A stretch of DNA of 64,000 nucleotides from an uncultured SAR116 cluster alpha proteobacterium (GTDB taxonomy: Bacteria > Pseudomonadota > Alphaproteobacteria > Puniceispirillales > Puniceispirillaceae). The number at the start of each line of letters is the position of its first letter. Position 1 is the stretch's first letter. Shown here one piece after another: positions 33,831-43,772 of this stretch. The stretch lies in NCBI GenBank assembly GCA_902520885.1, contig CABYPW010000007.1:1-64000 (forward strand), written 5' to 3'. The notes under the pieces are model-generated. The model searched no databases. It was not told the origin of the DNA and saw only the letters and a program-made list of their open reading frames with translations. A program made the translations under genes and the position numbers.

Positions 33831-34868
33831 ATGCAAAATATCACAAAAATACCAGTCACTATAATCACCGGTTTTCTAGGCTCAGGAAAAACTACACTAA
33901 TTTCTCAACTAATGAAAAATCCTCTTGGTAAAAGATTAGCTGTAATCGTCAATGAGTTTGGTGATATTGGCGTTGATGGAGAAATTCTCAAGGGATGTGC
34001 AGTTCCTAATTGCCCAGAAGAAAATATTATGGAGTTGGCTAATGGCTGTATTTGCTGCACCGTAGCAGATGATTTTATTCCAACGATCGAAAAATTGATG
34101 TCACTTTCACCTAAACCAGAGCATATTTTAATTGAAACCTCGGGCCTCGCATTACCAAAGCCACTGCTTAAGGCTTTCGAATGGCCAGCCATTCGCTCTA
34201 AAATTACAGTTGATGGCGTTATTGCACTTGCAGATGCCGAAGCTGTTTCTTCGGGTCAATTTGCGCCTAATATTGCAGGCGTAAAAGTACAACGAGAATT
34301 AGATGAATCCATTGATCATGAAACACCTTTATCTGAAGTATTCGAGGATCAAATTGCATGTGCTGATCTCATCTTACTCACAAAAGCTGACCTTGCCAGC
34401 AGTTCTGATAAGAAAAAAGCAAAATGGGTTATTGCAAATAACACAATCCGCCACCCCCCCATTATCGAGGTGGTGGAAGGGCAAATCGACCCTAGACTCA
34501 TTCTGGGATTAGAGGCTGAAGCGGAAAATGATATTGATCAGCGCCCCTCACATCATGATAATGAGCCGGAGCATGACCATCAAGACTTCGAAAGTGCCAT
34601 TTTTAATATAGCAGAGTTAGATTCGCCAGAAATTCTTCTAAATAAAATAAAGATACTGGCAAACGAACAACACATTCTAAGAGTAAAGGGGTTTGTCTCT
34701 ATTACCGGTAAGCCTATGCGGCTTCTTGTTCAGGCAGTAGGCTTACGTGTGCGCTCACAATTTGATAAACTGTGGCATCCAGATGACATTCGTCGAGGTC
34801 AAATTGTTGTAATTGCCGAACATAATCACATCAATATACCTGCGATTAAAGAAATTTTAGAAAGCTAA
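33831..34868 (+). CDS. cobW: CobW, cobalt-related GTPase
   Basis: 345 residues. The P-loop IITGFLGSGKTTLISQL, then VNEFGDIGVDGE, the metal-binding ELANGCICCTVADD and IETSGLALP are hallmark G3E GTPase motifs; LLTKADLA is the guanine-specific segment. A His-rich stretch (HHDNEPEHDHQD) is near residue 240. Family knowledge: CobW is a nucleotide-dependent Co2+ chaperone for the B12 pathway, probably feeding the cobaltochelatase. It is the first gene of the operon, directly before cobN. Confidence 0.96.
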   Translation: MQNITKIPVTIITGFLGSGKTTLISQLMKNPLGKRLAVIVNEFGDIGVDGEILKGCAVPNCPEENIMELANGCICCTVADDFIPTIEKLMSLSPKPEHILIETSGLALPKPLLKAFEWPAIRSKITVDGVIALADAEAVSSGQFAPNIAGVKVQRELDESIDHETPLSEVFEDQIACADLILLTKADLASSSDKKKAKWVIANNTIRHPPIIEVVEGQIDPRLILGLEAEAENDIDQRPSHHDNEPEHDHQDFESAIFNIAELDSPEILLNKIKILANEQHILRVKGFVSITGKPMRLLVQAVGLRVRSQFDKLWHPDDIRRGQIVVIAEHNHINIPAIKEILES

Positions 34869-34876
34869 ACTGAAAA

Positions 34877-37800
34877 ATGCACGTCCTTTTCGTAGAAAGA
34901 CATGGATTAGAAGAAACAGAAATACCAGTAGACCTAGATCACAGATCCGCAGACCTTGTGATTCTCTCTTTTTCAGACAGTGATCTAAGTAGTTTTGCAG
35001 CTGGCTGGCATCGCGCTAAAAAGCTAAATAATGAGGTGTTTCCAAGCGTTAGAATTGCTAATCTTTCCCTTCTCAAACATCCTATTTCGGTTGATACCTA
35101 TATTGAAAAAACCTTATGCCACGCCAAAGGTATTCTCGTTCGGCTCATCGGTGGTGTGCCATACTGGTCCTATGGGCTCAGTCAAGTAGCCCAAATTGCA
35201 AAAAAAAATAATATAGCCTTTGCTGCTATATCAGCAGATGGCCGTACTGACTTGCAACTTGATGAGATATCAACAGTACCAATCTCAACTTTGCGACGCA
35301 TACAATATTATTGTGAAATGGGGGGCGAAATTGCAGCACATTCTGCTTTAGCTCAATTAGCGTTGGCGGCGGGACTTTACGTAAGTCCTGTTAGTGGAAG
35401 TAAGATGATAGGCAATGTTGGCGCTTGGACACCAGAATATAATATATGTTGTCCGTTTATAGCACGCGGCTATGAAAGTAAACCTGTCATTCTTATCACC
35501 TTTTATCGCTCATATATTACATCAGCTGACCTTAAACCAATTGCAGCTTTATTCCATAAATTACGTAACTATGGATTTGCTGTAATGAGTTTATTTGTAC
35601 CATCCTTGAAAGCACCTGAAGCAGCTGCTTGGTTAGAAAAACAAATATTATATTTTTCACCCTCACTCATAGTAAATGCTACATCATTTTCAGGGAAAGG
35701 TAAGGATGGAAACTCCCCGCTTGATAAGGCCAATGTTCCAGTTTTCCAGATAGCACTCTCAACATCAAACCGCACCGCATGGGCAGAAGCTGCCAAGGGT
35801 CTCTCACCGGCTGATATGGCAATGCATGTTGTATTACCAGAAGTGGATGGCAGAATATTTGCTGGGGTGGCGTCTTTTAAAGAACCAGAAGAAATGGATG
35901 AGGCTTTGCAATTCGCACCTGTCGGTCATCAACCTGATGAGGAACGAATTAACGCCATATGCGCTAAAATTTTTAAATGGTATACATTACAAAAAACCCC
36001 TATTCCAAAGCAAAAACTAACACTTATCCTATCCACTTACCCCGGTCGGCCTTGGCAAATGGCGCATGCTGTTGGACTTGATGCCATTGCATCCGCTCAA
36101 GCGATATTAGAGGATTTAGGTTATAATATAGAAACAAAGGAAGAATCTTTTGAGAGGCTTCTTACTCATAAAACCATGTCTTGGGATATTGCATCCTATA
36201 AAACCGCTTTAACCGAAGTGCCTTTGAGTCTTCAAGAAGAGTTGTATTCTGTATGGGGGGCACCCGAAGCTGATTTGCTCGCTGTGGATGGTAGTTTCAA
36301 GTTTACCAGTTTGTCATTTGGAAATGCTTTGGTTGCATTGCAACCAGAGCGCGGAATTAAACAAAATAGAGAAGGTGAATACCATGATATTTCACGAACT
36401 CCATGTCATAGTTATGTTGCTTTTTATTTATGGCTCCAAAAAGTAATGAAAGTGGATGCCATTATTCATGTTGGGGCACATGGAACCTTAGAATGGCTTC
36501 CGGGAAAAGCTGTAGCATTATCAGATAATTGCTGGCCAGAAGTATTGGCAGGAAATATGCCGATCATTTATCCGTTCATAATTAATGACCCTGGTGAAGC
36601 AGCGCAGGCAAAGAGAAGGATTAGTGCAGTAACGTTAGGTCATATACCGCCACCTCTCAAGAAAGCTAACACTCCAGAACAATTCAGTCAGTTGGAATCA
36701 TTACTTGATGAGTTCTCCATCGCAGATGGTCTAGATCCAAAAAGACGCGATAGGCTTAAGAGTGACATTATCTGTGAAGCAGAGTCACTTGGAATAGCAA
36801 AAGATTTGAAAGTAAATTTTAATAAAAATCCTACAGATATACTTACAAGAATTGACGCATTTGTCTGTGATATTAAGGAAAGCCAATTTGCAGATGGTTT
36901 ACACATTTTTGGTAGAGGCGGACAAAGGCAAACAGTCTTCGACACCACTTTATCAGTTTCCAATGAACGTCAATCCATCATTGACGCCCTATCTGGAAAA
37001 ATGATTGCTGCAGGACCATCCGGTTCGCCTTATAGAGGAAGGCAAGATGTACTTCCATCTGGAAGAAATTTATTCTCAACTGACCCGCTTTCAGTTCCAA
37101 CTAAAGCTGCCTTTAAACAGGGTATTAAACTAGCTGAAGAATTTCTGAGACGTATTTTACAGGATACAGGTGAATGGCCATCTGGAGTAATTGTAGACTT
37201 ATGGGGCTCGGCAACAATGAGAACAGCTGGCGAAGAATTTGCTATGGCGCTTCACTTGATAGGTGTAAAACCAAATTGGTCAGAAGGTTCTAATAGAGTT
37301 ATAGGTTTTGAAGTTTTGCCCCTGGCTATATTAGACAGGCCAAGAATCGATACAACTTTGCGTGTATCAGGTCTATTCAGAGATGTGTTTCCAACTTTAT
37401 CATCATTATTTCAGCAAGCGATTGATGCATTGTGTAAACGAGATGAACGTAAGGATTTTAATCCTTACGTTGGATCAAAAGAGGAAGATTCAGCACGTAT
37501 ATTTAGTTCAGCACCAAACTCCTATGGTCTTGGTATGGGTGATGCTGCTGAACAATTTAATGCAACAGGCAGAAACAAGGCTGCAAATGCCTGGATTAAT
37601 GCTAGCCAATTTGCGGTAAATGGCTCTAAAGTAATTCAAAATAAGCAGGCTCTTATATCTCGCATTCAGAAAGCAGATAGCTTTATTCATATGCAAGATT
37701 TAAGAGAGACGGATATCCTAATATCCTCAGATTATGCGGCTCATGAAGGCGGATTTGCTGCTGCAAAAGCAGAACTTGGTGGGAAGGTAAACCTCTATCA

Positions 37801-38176
37801 TTTAGATAATACAAATCCAGAAAATCCTATCACAAGAAGCCTTTCTGAGGAAATTGCAAGGGTTGTATATGCAAGAGCTTCTAATCCTAAATGGATTGAT
37901 AGCATGATGCGTCATAGGCATCGAGGAGCTGCAGAGATTGCTGCCACGTTATTACATATGGCAGCTTTTGCAAATTTAGCGAATGCCGTTGGGAGTCATC
38001 TTTTTGATAGTTTCCACGATGCTACTCTTGGAAATCAGGAAATTGTTTGTTTTATGCAGGAAGCTAATCCAGAAGCACTTAAAGCCATGCAAGACTGTTT
38101 TGAAAAATTATATAAATCTGGTTTGTGGCAAACTAGGCGCAATTCTATTCATGCTAATCTCGAGACCGTAGAATGA
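34877..38176 (+). CDS. cobN: CobN, large subunit of aerobic cobaltochelatase
   Basis: 1099 residues, shorter than the ~1275 of the Pseudomonas denitrificans protein. Diagnostic stretches are LSTYPGRPWQMAHAVGLDA, IIHVGAHGTLEWLPGKAVAL, YPFIINDPGEAAQAKRR, FDTTLSVSNERQ and LHLIGVKPNWSEGSNRVIG. It inserts Co2+ into hydrogenobyrinic a,c-diamide together with the AAA+ subunits CobS and CobT, which are not encoded in the window. It overlaps cobG by 4 bp (ATGA). Confidence 0.96.
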   Translation: MHVLFVERHGLEETEIPVDLDHRSADLVILSFSDSDLSSFAAGWHRAKKLNNEVFPSVRIANLSLLKHPISVDTYIEKTLCHAKGILVRLIGGVPYWSYGLSQVAQIAKKNNIAFAAISADGRTDLQLDEISTVPISTLRRIQYYCEMGGEIAAHSALAQLALAAGLYVSPVSGSKMIGNVGAWTPEYNICCPFIARGYESKPVILITFYRSYITSADLKPIAALFHKLRNYGFAVMSLFVPSLKAPEAAAWLEKQILYFSPSLIVNATSFSGKGKDGNSPLDKANVPVFQIALSTSNRTAWAEAAKGLSPADMAMHVVLPEVDGRIFAGVASFKEPEEMDEALQFAPVGHQPDEERINAICAKIFKWYTLQKTPIPKQKLTLILSTYPGRPWQMAHAVGLDAIASAQAILEDLGYNIETKEESFERLLTHKTMSWDIASYKTALTEVPLSLQEELYSVWGAPEADLLAVDGSFKFTSLSFGNALVALQPERGIKQNREGEYHDISRTPCHSYVAFYLWLQKVMKVDAIIHVGAHGTLEWLPGKAVALSDNCWPEVLAGNMPIIYPFIINDPGEAAQAKRRISAVTLGHIPPPLKKANTPEQFSQLESLLDEFSIADGLDPKRRDRLKSDIICEAESLGIAKDLKVNFNKNPTDILTRIDAFVCDIKESQFADGLHIFGRGGQRQTVFDTTLSVSNERQSIIDALSGKMIAAGPSGSPYRGRQDVLPSGRNLFSTDPLSVPTKAAFKQGIKLAEEFLRRILQDTGEWPSGVIVDLWGSATMRTAGEEFAMALHLIGVKPNWSEGSNRVIGFEVLPLAILDRPRIDTTLRVSGLFRDVFPTLSSLFQQAIDALCKRDERKDFNPYVGSKEEDSARIFSSAPNSYGLGMGDAAEQFNATGRNKAANAWINASQFAVNGSKVIQNKQALISRIQKADSFIHMQDLRETDILISSDYAAHEGGFAAAKAELGGKVNLYHLDNTNPENPITRSLSEEIARVVYARASNPKWIDSMMRHRHRGAAEIAATLLHMAAFANLANAVGSHLFDSFHDATLGNQEIVCFMQEANPEALKAMQDCFEKLYKSGLWQTRRNSIHANLETVE

Positions 38177-39306
38177 ATAAACCAAGTGCTAAAGGATGGT
38201 GCCCATCAACCCTTATGCCAATGAAATCTGGAGATGGATTGCTTATTAGAATAAAACCTCCTTTTAGTAGACTAACGAGCAGGCAAGCACAAAAGATCGC
38301 AATTCTATCAGAGCGTTATGGAAATAGTTTTTTGGATATTACTAATAGAGCAAACCTTCAGATTAGAGGTCTGAGTCAAAATACTTATCCTCTTATGCTC
38401 AAAGGCTTGCAAGATATTGGCATTTTAGGAAAAAATGAAGTGCCTGATGGGATCAATCTTGTGCTGTGCCCTTTTATACCCTACCAATCAGTTGGCTGGC
38501 GCTGTGCTAAAATGCTATATGATGCCGCTGGCGACTTTCCTAGTCTGCCAGTAAAATTTGGGTTTGCCATTGACTGTGGCAGAAAGCGCTATCTTAGTGA
38601 TATCTCTGCTGATATTAGAATCGAGAAAGATAATTCCAATAAATTACTTATTAGATTCGATGGGTGCGAGAAGGGATATGTTTCATCGGAAAAAACATTC
38701 ATAAGCGATATTCTGGAGGCCCTTAACTGGTTTAGCTCCTCACAAAACAAAAAGCTACCTAACGAAAGAATGCATCAGCTTTTAATGAATATTGATGTTC
38801 CAGATATTTACGCGAAAACAAAACCACAAGAAAACAAAAAATCACTTAACCCAGGTTTTGAGGAAGATAGACAAGTTATTTCGATACCATTTGGTCAATT
38901 AAAAGCAAATCAGCTTCTTCAATTAGCAGACAACTCGCAAGAAATCATATTCTCTATAAATCGATGCCTAATTATAGATAAAATTCCAAAGCTCAGTGAA
39001 GAATTTATTAAAACAAAGAATGACCTAAGATATAATGTTACAGCTTGTACAGGAATGCCTGGCTGCGCATCTGCAAGCATAAACACAAAACGATTAGCAT
39101 TAAAATTAAGTGAAAGCAAATTAATACAGTTTGATAAGTCATATCATTTATCTGGATGCAAAAAAGGATGTGCGCTGCAAACAAAGAGTGATATTTGCAT
39201 TGTGGGAGAGAATGGCTCATATAATTTGTTGGAAAATGGATTTGCGTGGGATGAGCCTAAACATGCATCGCTATCGGAAGTAGCTCTGTTTAATAAGTTG
39301 GTTTAA
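38173..39306 (+). CDS. cobG: CobG, precorrin-3B synthase
   Basis: 377 residues of the nitrite/sulfite reductase ferredoxin-like family. The 4Fe-4S/siroheme-type Cys pattern is visible in TACTGMPGCASASI and HLSGCKKGCALQTKSD. RGWCPSTLMPMKSGDGLLIR-like opening and the DITNRANLQIRGL segment fit CobG. It performs the O2-dependent hydroxylation and lactone formation of precorrin-3A, which marks the aerobic route. Confidence 0.93.
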   Translation: MNKPSAKGWCPSTLMPMKSGDGLLIRIKPPFSRLTSRQAQKIAILSERYGNSFLDITNRANLQIRGLSQNTYPLMLKGLQDIGILGKNEVPDGINLVLCPFIPYQSVGWRCAKMLYDAAGDFPSLPVKFGFAIDCGRKRYLSDISADIRIEKDNSNKLLIRFDGCEKGYVSSEKTFISDILEALNWFSSSQNKKLPNERMHQLLMNIDVPDIYAKTKPQENKKSLNPGFEEDRQVISIPFGQLKANQLLQLADNSQEIIFSINRCLIIDKIPKLSEEFIKTKNDLRYNVTACTGMPGCASASINTKRLALKLSESKLIQFDKSYHLSGCKKGCALQTKSDICIVGENGSYNLLENGFAWDEPKHASLSEVALFNKLV

Positions 39307-39325
39307 CTAAAGAAGACATGGAAAA

Positions 39326-39955
39326 ATGCCCTTTAATTATGAAAAAAATGGAGAAGCAATTTACAAGGAATCATTTTCTATTATTCGATCTGAAGCTGAT
39401 TTATCTGCTTTTACCCCCGAAGAAGAAATCATTGTAGTTCGTATGATACATGCCTCAGGAATGGTGGAGCTTGCACAATCGATCAAATTTACTCCCGATT
39501 TCGCCAACGTAGCCCGAGCTGCTATAGAAAATGGTGCACCGATATTATGTGATACCAAAATGGTTAGCGAAGGTATAACACGCAAAAGGCTGCCAAAGAA
39601 TAATAAGATAATTTGCACCATTCGAGAACCTAACGTAAGAGAAATGGCAGTTGAGGCTAAAAACACCAGATCTGCTGTAGCAATTGAATTGTGGCGTCCA
39701 TACCTAGAAGGAGCTGTTATTGCAATTGGGAACGCACCTACTGCCTTATTTCATCTATTAAATTTACTTGAAAACCCTCATTATCCTCGCCCAGCTGCTA
39801 TCATTGGATGTCCTGTTGGATTTGTAGGCGCACGAGAGAGCAAAGATGCATTAATGTTATCAGCACCCGCACCTTGTTGTATTACCGCTGGAAGGCTTGG
39901 AGGAAGTGCTGTAACGGTAGCTGCTGTAAATGCTCTTGCAGGTAGTTTTGAATAA
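39326..39955 (+). CDS. cobH: CobH, precorrin-8X methylmutase
   Basis: 209 residues, normal length. The catalytic His is in VVRMIHASGMVEL; PILCDTKMVSEGITRKRLP, ALFHLLNLLENPHYPRPAAI and GCPVGFVGARESKDAL are family signatures. It moves the C11 methyl to C12 to give hydrogenobyrinate. It follows cobG by 19 bp and precedes cobI by 23 bp. Confidence 0.97.
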   Translation: MPFNYEKNGEAIYKESFSIIRSEADLSAFTPEEEIIVVRMIHASGMVELAQSIKFTPDFANVARAAIENGAPILCDTKMVSEGITRKRLPKNNKIICTIREPNVREMAVEAKNTRSAVAIELWRPYLEGAVIAIGNAPTALFHLLNLLENPHYPRPAAIIGCPVGFVGARESKDALMLSAPAPCCITAGRLGGSAVTVAAVNALAGSFE

Positions 39956-39978
39956 AATAAAGAGATCAAAAAGCTCAA

Positions 39979-40710
39979 ATGAAAAAGATGGGTAAAATTT
40001 ATGGTGTTGGAGTTGGTCCTGGCGCAGTTGACTTATTAAGTGTGCGAGCAGAAAAGCTCGTGCGAGAAGCAAAATACATTGCCTTTTTTAGAAAGGCGGG
40101 ACGTGCTGGCCACGCACGCCAAATCGCATCCACCTTATTGTCCAAGGATGTAATAGAATTAGCAATGGAGTATCCTATTACAACTGAAATTCCTTTATCA
40201 GACCAGCGCTACAGTGAGATGTTATCTGAATTTTATAAAAAATATTCTAATAAGATTATATCATTATCACAAACTGGAATAGATCTGGTTATATTATGTG
40301 AAGGAGATCCATTTTTTTATGGTTCTTTCATGCATATTTACAGCCGTGTTAAAGATAAATGTCCAGTTGAAGTTGTGCCTGCTATTACTGGTATGTCAGC
40401 TGCTTGGACTGCAACTGACATTCCCATAACTTGGGGAGATGACATTCTAACTATTTTAATGGGAACATTAGATAAAACCACTCTTGAAAACCAACTGCAA
40501 AATACAAATGCTGCTATCATTATGAAAATTGGGCGCAATTTGCCCAAAATCAAAAAAGCACTTAAAAGAACAGGACGGTTTTATGACGCATTCATCGTAG
40601 AATATGCAGCCATGGACAAGCAGACAGTGCAGCGATTATCTGACTACAATACGGAAAATGCACCTTATTTTTCTATTATCATTTTACATGGACAAGGAAG
40701 AAGACCATGA
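39979..40710 (+). CDS. cobI: CobI, precorrin-2 C20-methyltransferase
   Basis: 243 residues of the SAM-dependent tetrapyrrole methylase fold. GVGVGPGAVDLLSVRAEKL at the N-terminus and LCEGDPFFYGSFMHIY with the SAM-binding GDP motif, then VPAITGMSAAW. This pattern identifies the C20 enzyme. It overlaps cobJ by 4 bp. Confidence 0.95.
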   Translation: MKKMGKIYGVGVGPGAVDLLSVRAEKLVREAKYIAFFRKAGRAGHARQIASTLLSKDVIELAMEYPITTEIPLSDQRYSEMLSEFYKKYSNKIISLSQTGIDLVILCEGDPFFYGSFMHIYSRVKDKCPVEVVPAITGMSAAWTATDIPITWGDDILTILMGTLDKTTLENQLQNTNAAIIMKIGRNLPKIKKALKRTGRFYDAFIVEYAAMDKQTVQRLSDYNTENAPYFSIIILHGQGRRP

Positions 40711-41471
40711 ATGGTAAAATCTTTGTTGTTGGACTCGGTCCAGGTGACCCGTCCCAAATAACCCCTCAGGTATCGAATGCTATTGATTTGGCTACAGACG
40801 TAATCGGATATTTCTCATACGTAGACAGAATCGCTCCCAAAAAAGGTTTGAAGTTACACCCATCAGACAATAGAGTTGAGGCAGAGCGCGCAAAACATGC
40901 TTTGACTTTAGCAGAAGCAGGCAGTGTTGTTTTGGTAGTGTGCTCTGGTGACCCAGGCGTTTTTGCTATGGCCTCTGCTATATTCGAGGTTTTAGAAAAC
41001 AATGCTCCAAACTGGAATAATATAGACATTGAAATACTTCCAGGAATTACAGCAATGATTGCGTCTGCTGCAAGAGTTGGTGCTCCTCTTGGACACGATT
41101 TCTGTGCAATAAATTTAAGTGATAATCTAAAACCCTGGTCAATTATTGATAAGAGAATTCGATTGGCAGTTGAAGCAGATTTTGCAATTGCATTTTATAA
41201 TCCACGCTCAAAATCGCGCCCAAAAGGTTTTGAAAAAACGCTAAGGTTACTTAAATCACATTGTGAAGGTGATAGACCAATTATTTTTGCAAGAGCTGTT
41301 TCAACTGAGGAAGAAACAATAAAGTATGTATCAATTTCAAAAGCAAAAGCTGATATGGCTGATATGCGTACTTTGGTTATAGTTGGTTCAAGCCAGACCA
41401 GAATTATCCATCAAAATAACAGAGAATGGATGTATACGCCTCGCCATTATCCTGGAAAAGATAGCCAATGA
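40707..41471 (+). CDS. cobJ: CobJ, precorrin-3B C17-methyltransferase
   Basis: 254 residues. GLGPGDPSQITPQVSNAI, VCSGDPGVFAMASAIFE and LGHDFCAINLSDNLKPW are characteristic of CobJ/CbiH ring-contraction methyltransferases; FYNPRSKSRPKGFEKT confirms it. It acts right after CobG. Its 3' end overlaps the convergent cobK gene by 25 bp. Confidence 0.96.
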   Translation: MNGKIFVVGLGPGDPSQITPQVSNAIDLATDVIGYFSYVDRIAPKKGLKLHPSDNRVEAERAKHALTLAEAGSVVLVVCSGDPGVFAMASAIFEVLENNAPNWNNIDIEILPGITAMIASAARVGAPLGHDFCAINLSDNLKPWSIIDKRIRLAVEADFAIAFYNPRSKSRPKGFEKTLRLLKSHCEGDRPIIFARAVSTEEETIKYVSISKAKADMADMRTLVIVGSSQTRIIHQNNREWMYTPRHYPGKDSQ

Positions 41472-42187
41472 ACAACTGCCTCAGGGCTAAAAAATGTGCG
41501 CCTTTCTGGAATTTTAGGTCTATCAATCATTATAATTTCAATCCCTAATTGCCTTGCCGCTTCTACTTTTGAATATGTAGCATTGCCACCTGCATTTTTT
41601 GCAACGATCAAATTTATTCTATGTTTAGTCAAAAGTAATTTATCTTTGCCAGTTGTGAATGGCCCGCGGGAAATTTCTATTACGTGATTTGGAAATAATG
41701 GAGTTGCCTTGGGTTCATCTACAAGCCGTAAAAGATAAAAATGTTGCAGATTTTCATAAAATCTAGCTAATTGCATACGTCCAATAGCTAACATGACACG
41801 CTTTGGACTTTGGTTGAGCGCATCAGAAGCTGCATCAATATCAGGCACCAAACACCATTTATCCCCCTCTTGTTTCTCCCATTTTGGGCGCGTCAGAGCA
41901 GCAAGCGGTATTCCTGTTTTTTGGCATGCTAAAATAGCATTGTGACTAATCTGCGTTGCAAATGGGTGTGTTGCATCTACGAGATGGGTGATCCCCTCAG
42001 AAATAATGTAAGAGGAAAGACCATCTACTCCGCCAAAACCGCCAATTCTTTTTTGAATAGGTTGTTGACGGACACGTCCAACACGCCCAGCGTAGGAAAT
42101 AGTAGCATTAAATTTGGTTTTAGAGATAAGATAAGCCAAGGAAGATGCTTCAGTTGTACCCCCTAGTATTAAGAGATTTCGCAGCAT
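41447..42187 (-). CDS. cobK: CobK, precorrin-6A reductase (antisense within the cob operon)
   Basis: 246 residues from the ATG at 42187; the open frame extends to 42370 across the cobL start, but family N-termini begin like LLILGGTTEA, and AGGGG lies 9 nt upstream of this ATG. YAGRVGRVRQQP, RIGGFGGVDGLSSYI, VDATHPFATQIS and VAKNAGGNATYSKVEAARQL are CobK/CbiJ signatures. It reduces precorrin-6A with NADPH. It is on the minus strand between cobJ and cobL: it overlaps cobJ tail to tail and shares a CATG with the cobL start. Confidence 0.94.
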   Translation of the reverse strand: MLRNLLILGGTTEASSLAYLISKTKFNATISYAGRVGRVRQQPIQKRIGGFGGVDGLSSYIISEGITHLVDATHPFATQISHNAILACQKTGIPLAALTRPKWEKQEGDKWCLVPDIDAASDALNQSPKRVMLAIGRMQLARFYENLQHFYLLRLVDEPKATPLFPNHVIEISRGPFTTGKDKLLLTKHRINLIVAKNAGGNATYSKVEAARQLGIEIIMIDRPKIPERRTFFSPEAVVHWLSFPG

Positions 42188-43391
42188 GAAAAGTGACCCC
42201 TGGTTAATCATTATTGGCATGGATGGTGGCGGTTTTGACAAGCTGGCACAAATCGCTAAACAACACATTACTTCTGCCCAATATATTATAGGACCTAAAC
42301 GACACTTGTCTATGCTACCTAGCTGCGACGCTAGTCTTATCGAGTGGCCCTCACCGTTCTCCAAAGGCATAGAAATATTACTCTCAAGGCGGGGTCAGCA
42401 ATGTGTCATGTTAACCTCTGGCGACCCGTTCTGGTTTGGAGCAGGCTCTAACATTACGTCAAATCTTACTCCAGGAGAATGGAGGGCCATCCCAAACCAT
42501 AGTTGCTTTTCACTATGTGCAGCTGAGCTGGGATGGGCATTAGACCAAACTCTCTGCATTGGTTTGCATGCAGCACCATTTTCAAGGCTGCGGCCTTATC
42601 TTGCTCCAAATCGTAAAATTATGGCAACAATGCGAGATGGGGCATCTGTAAATGAGCTTGCTAATTATCTTTGCCGTATAGGTTTTGGGAATACACAAAT
42701 TACAATCCTAGAATCACTTGGCAGCACAAATCAAAAAATAACTAAAAGTTGCGCAAGTGACTTGGAAGAAGAGTTCATGCATCCAGTCATGGTTGCCTTA
42801 GATATTTCAGGATACGGTGAGACAATACAATCTAGTTCAGGCATACCTGACAGCTGGTTTAAACATGATGGCCAAATTACTAAGCAGGCTGTGAGAGCCT
42901 TTACCTTGTCGTCACTAGCACCTAGGTCAGGAGAACACCTCTGGGATTTGGGCGCTGGCTCTGGTTCGATTGGAATAGAATGGCTGTTATCTGGTCCTTT
43001 CATGAGAGCAACTGCGGTTGAAAAAAATTCAGAGCGTGTCAATACAATTAAAAAAAATGCTCTCAATCTGGGCGTTGACCAACTAATCGTTGTAGAATCA
43101 AACATAAATGACGCAATATATGACCTTGAAAAACCTGATTGCATCTTTATCGGAGGAGGGTTAAATGAAGATTTAATTCAATTATTATGGTCGCATATTG
43201 GTGATGGCACTCGGGTGGTTGCAAATGGTGTAACAATTGAAACAGATAGACTTCTTACCTCATTACAAGGAAAATTTGGTGGTAGAGTTCAACGGCTAGA
43301 AATTTCACATCTCGAGAAAATAGGTAACATGCATGGGTGGAAGGCCAGTTTTCCTATTACGCAGTGGGTTACAATAAAAGGGAACTATTAA
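42186..43391 (+). CDS. cobL: CobL, precorrin-6B C5,15-methyltransferase (decarboxylating)
   Basis: 401 residues, a CbiE-CbiT fusion. N-terminal CbiE (~1-200): IIGMDGGGFDKLAQIAKQ, LTSGDPFWFGAGSNI and LGSTNQKI. C-terminal CbiT (~205-400): LRAFTLSSLAPRSGE-type entry with HLWDLGAGSGSIGIEWLL, a SAM-binding motif. It methylates C5 and C15 and decarboxylates the C12 acetate. The ATG at 42186 overlaps the cobK ATG on the other strand, so its ribosome site lies inside cobK. Confidence 0.96.
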   Translation: MKSDPWLIIIGMDGGGFDKLAQIAKQHITSAQYIIGPKRHLSMLPSCDASLIEWPSPFSKGIEILLSRRGQQCVMLTSGDPFWFGAGSNITSNLTPGEWRAIPNHSCFSLCAAELGWALDQTLCIGLHAAPFSRLRPYLAPNRKIMATMRDGASVNELANYLCRIGFGNTQITILESLGSTNQKITKSCASDLEEEFMHPVMVALDISGYGETIQSSSGIPDSWFKHDGQITKQAVRAFTLSSLAPRSGEHLWDLGAGSGSIGIEWLLSGPFMRATAVEKNSERVNTIKKNALNLGVDQLIVVESNINDAIYDLEKPDCIFIGGGLNEDLIQLLWSHIGDGTRVVANGVTIETDRLLTSLQGKFGGRVQRLEISHLEKIGNMHGWKASFPITQWVTIKGNY

Positions 43392-43394
43392 CAA

Positions 43395-43772
43395 ATGAGA
43401 AAGCATTTCATTATAGGATGTGGATTTCGGCAGCATGCATCTATAGAAAGCTTTGAGTCTGCATTATCCAAAACTCCTAAAACGGAATATTATTCTGGGA
43501 TTTGCGTTCCTGAGGACAAGATGTCCCACAAAGCATTATGTGCGTTTGCAAAAAAACTACACCTTCCCATTTATGGAGTTAAAAGTGACGCAATATCGGG
43601 TACAGACACACCTACAAAATCTTCAAAAATCATGAATATAAGACACACAGGAAGTGTTGCTGAAGCAGCTGCTCTTTCTATTTTCAAAACACCGGCAAGG
43701 TTAATATCCACACGCGCCATTTCAGATGATAGACACGCTGTTTGCGCAATTGCAATGGGGGTTGATTTATGA
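43395..43772 (+). CDS. cobE: CobE, CbiG-C-like cobalamin biosynthesis protein
   Basis: 125 residues. [19 protein letters not shown], then [15 protein letters not shown] and the [23 protein letters not shown] end match the CbiG C-terminal domain. It lacks the CbiG N-terminal lactonase part, as is normal for CobE of the aerobic route. Its exact role is unsettled. It overlaps cobM by 4 bp. Confidence 0.9.
   Translation: MRKHFIIGCGFRQHASIESFESALSKTPKTEYYSGICVPEDKMSHKALCAFAKKLHLPIYGVKSDAISGTDTPTKSSKIMNIRHTGSVAEAAALSIFKTPARLISTRAISDDRHAVCAIAMGVDL

Noticed and set aside
42188-42370. Longer cobK starting at 42370
   Set aside because: The extra 61 residues lie wholly antisense inside cobL and have no similarity to CobK N-termini, which begin with the LILGGTTEA strand.
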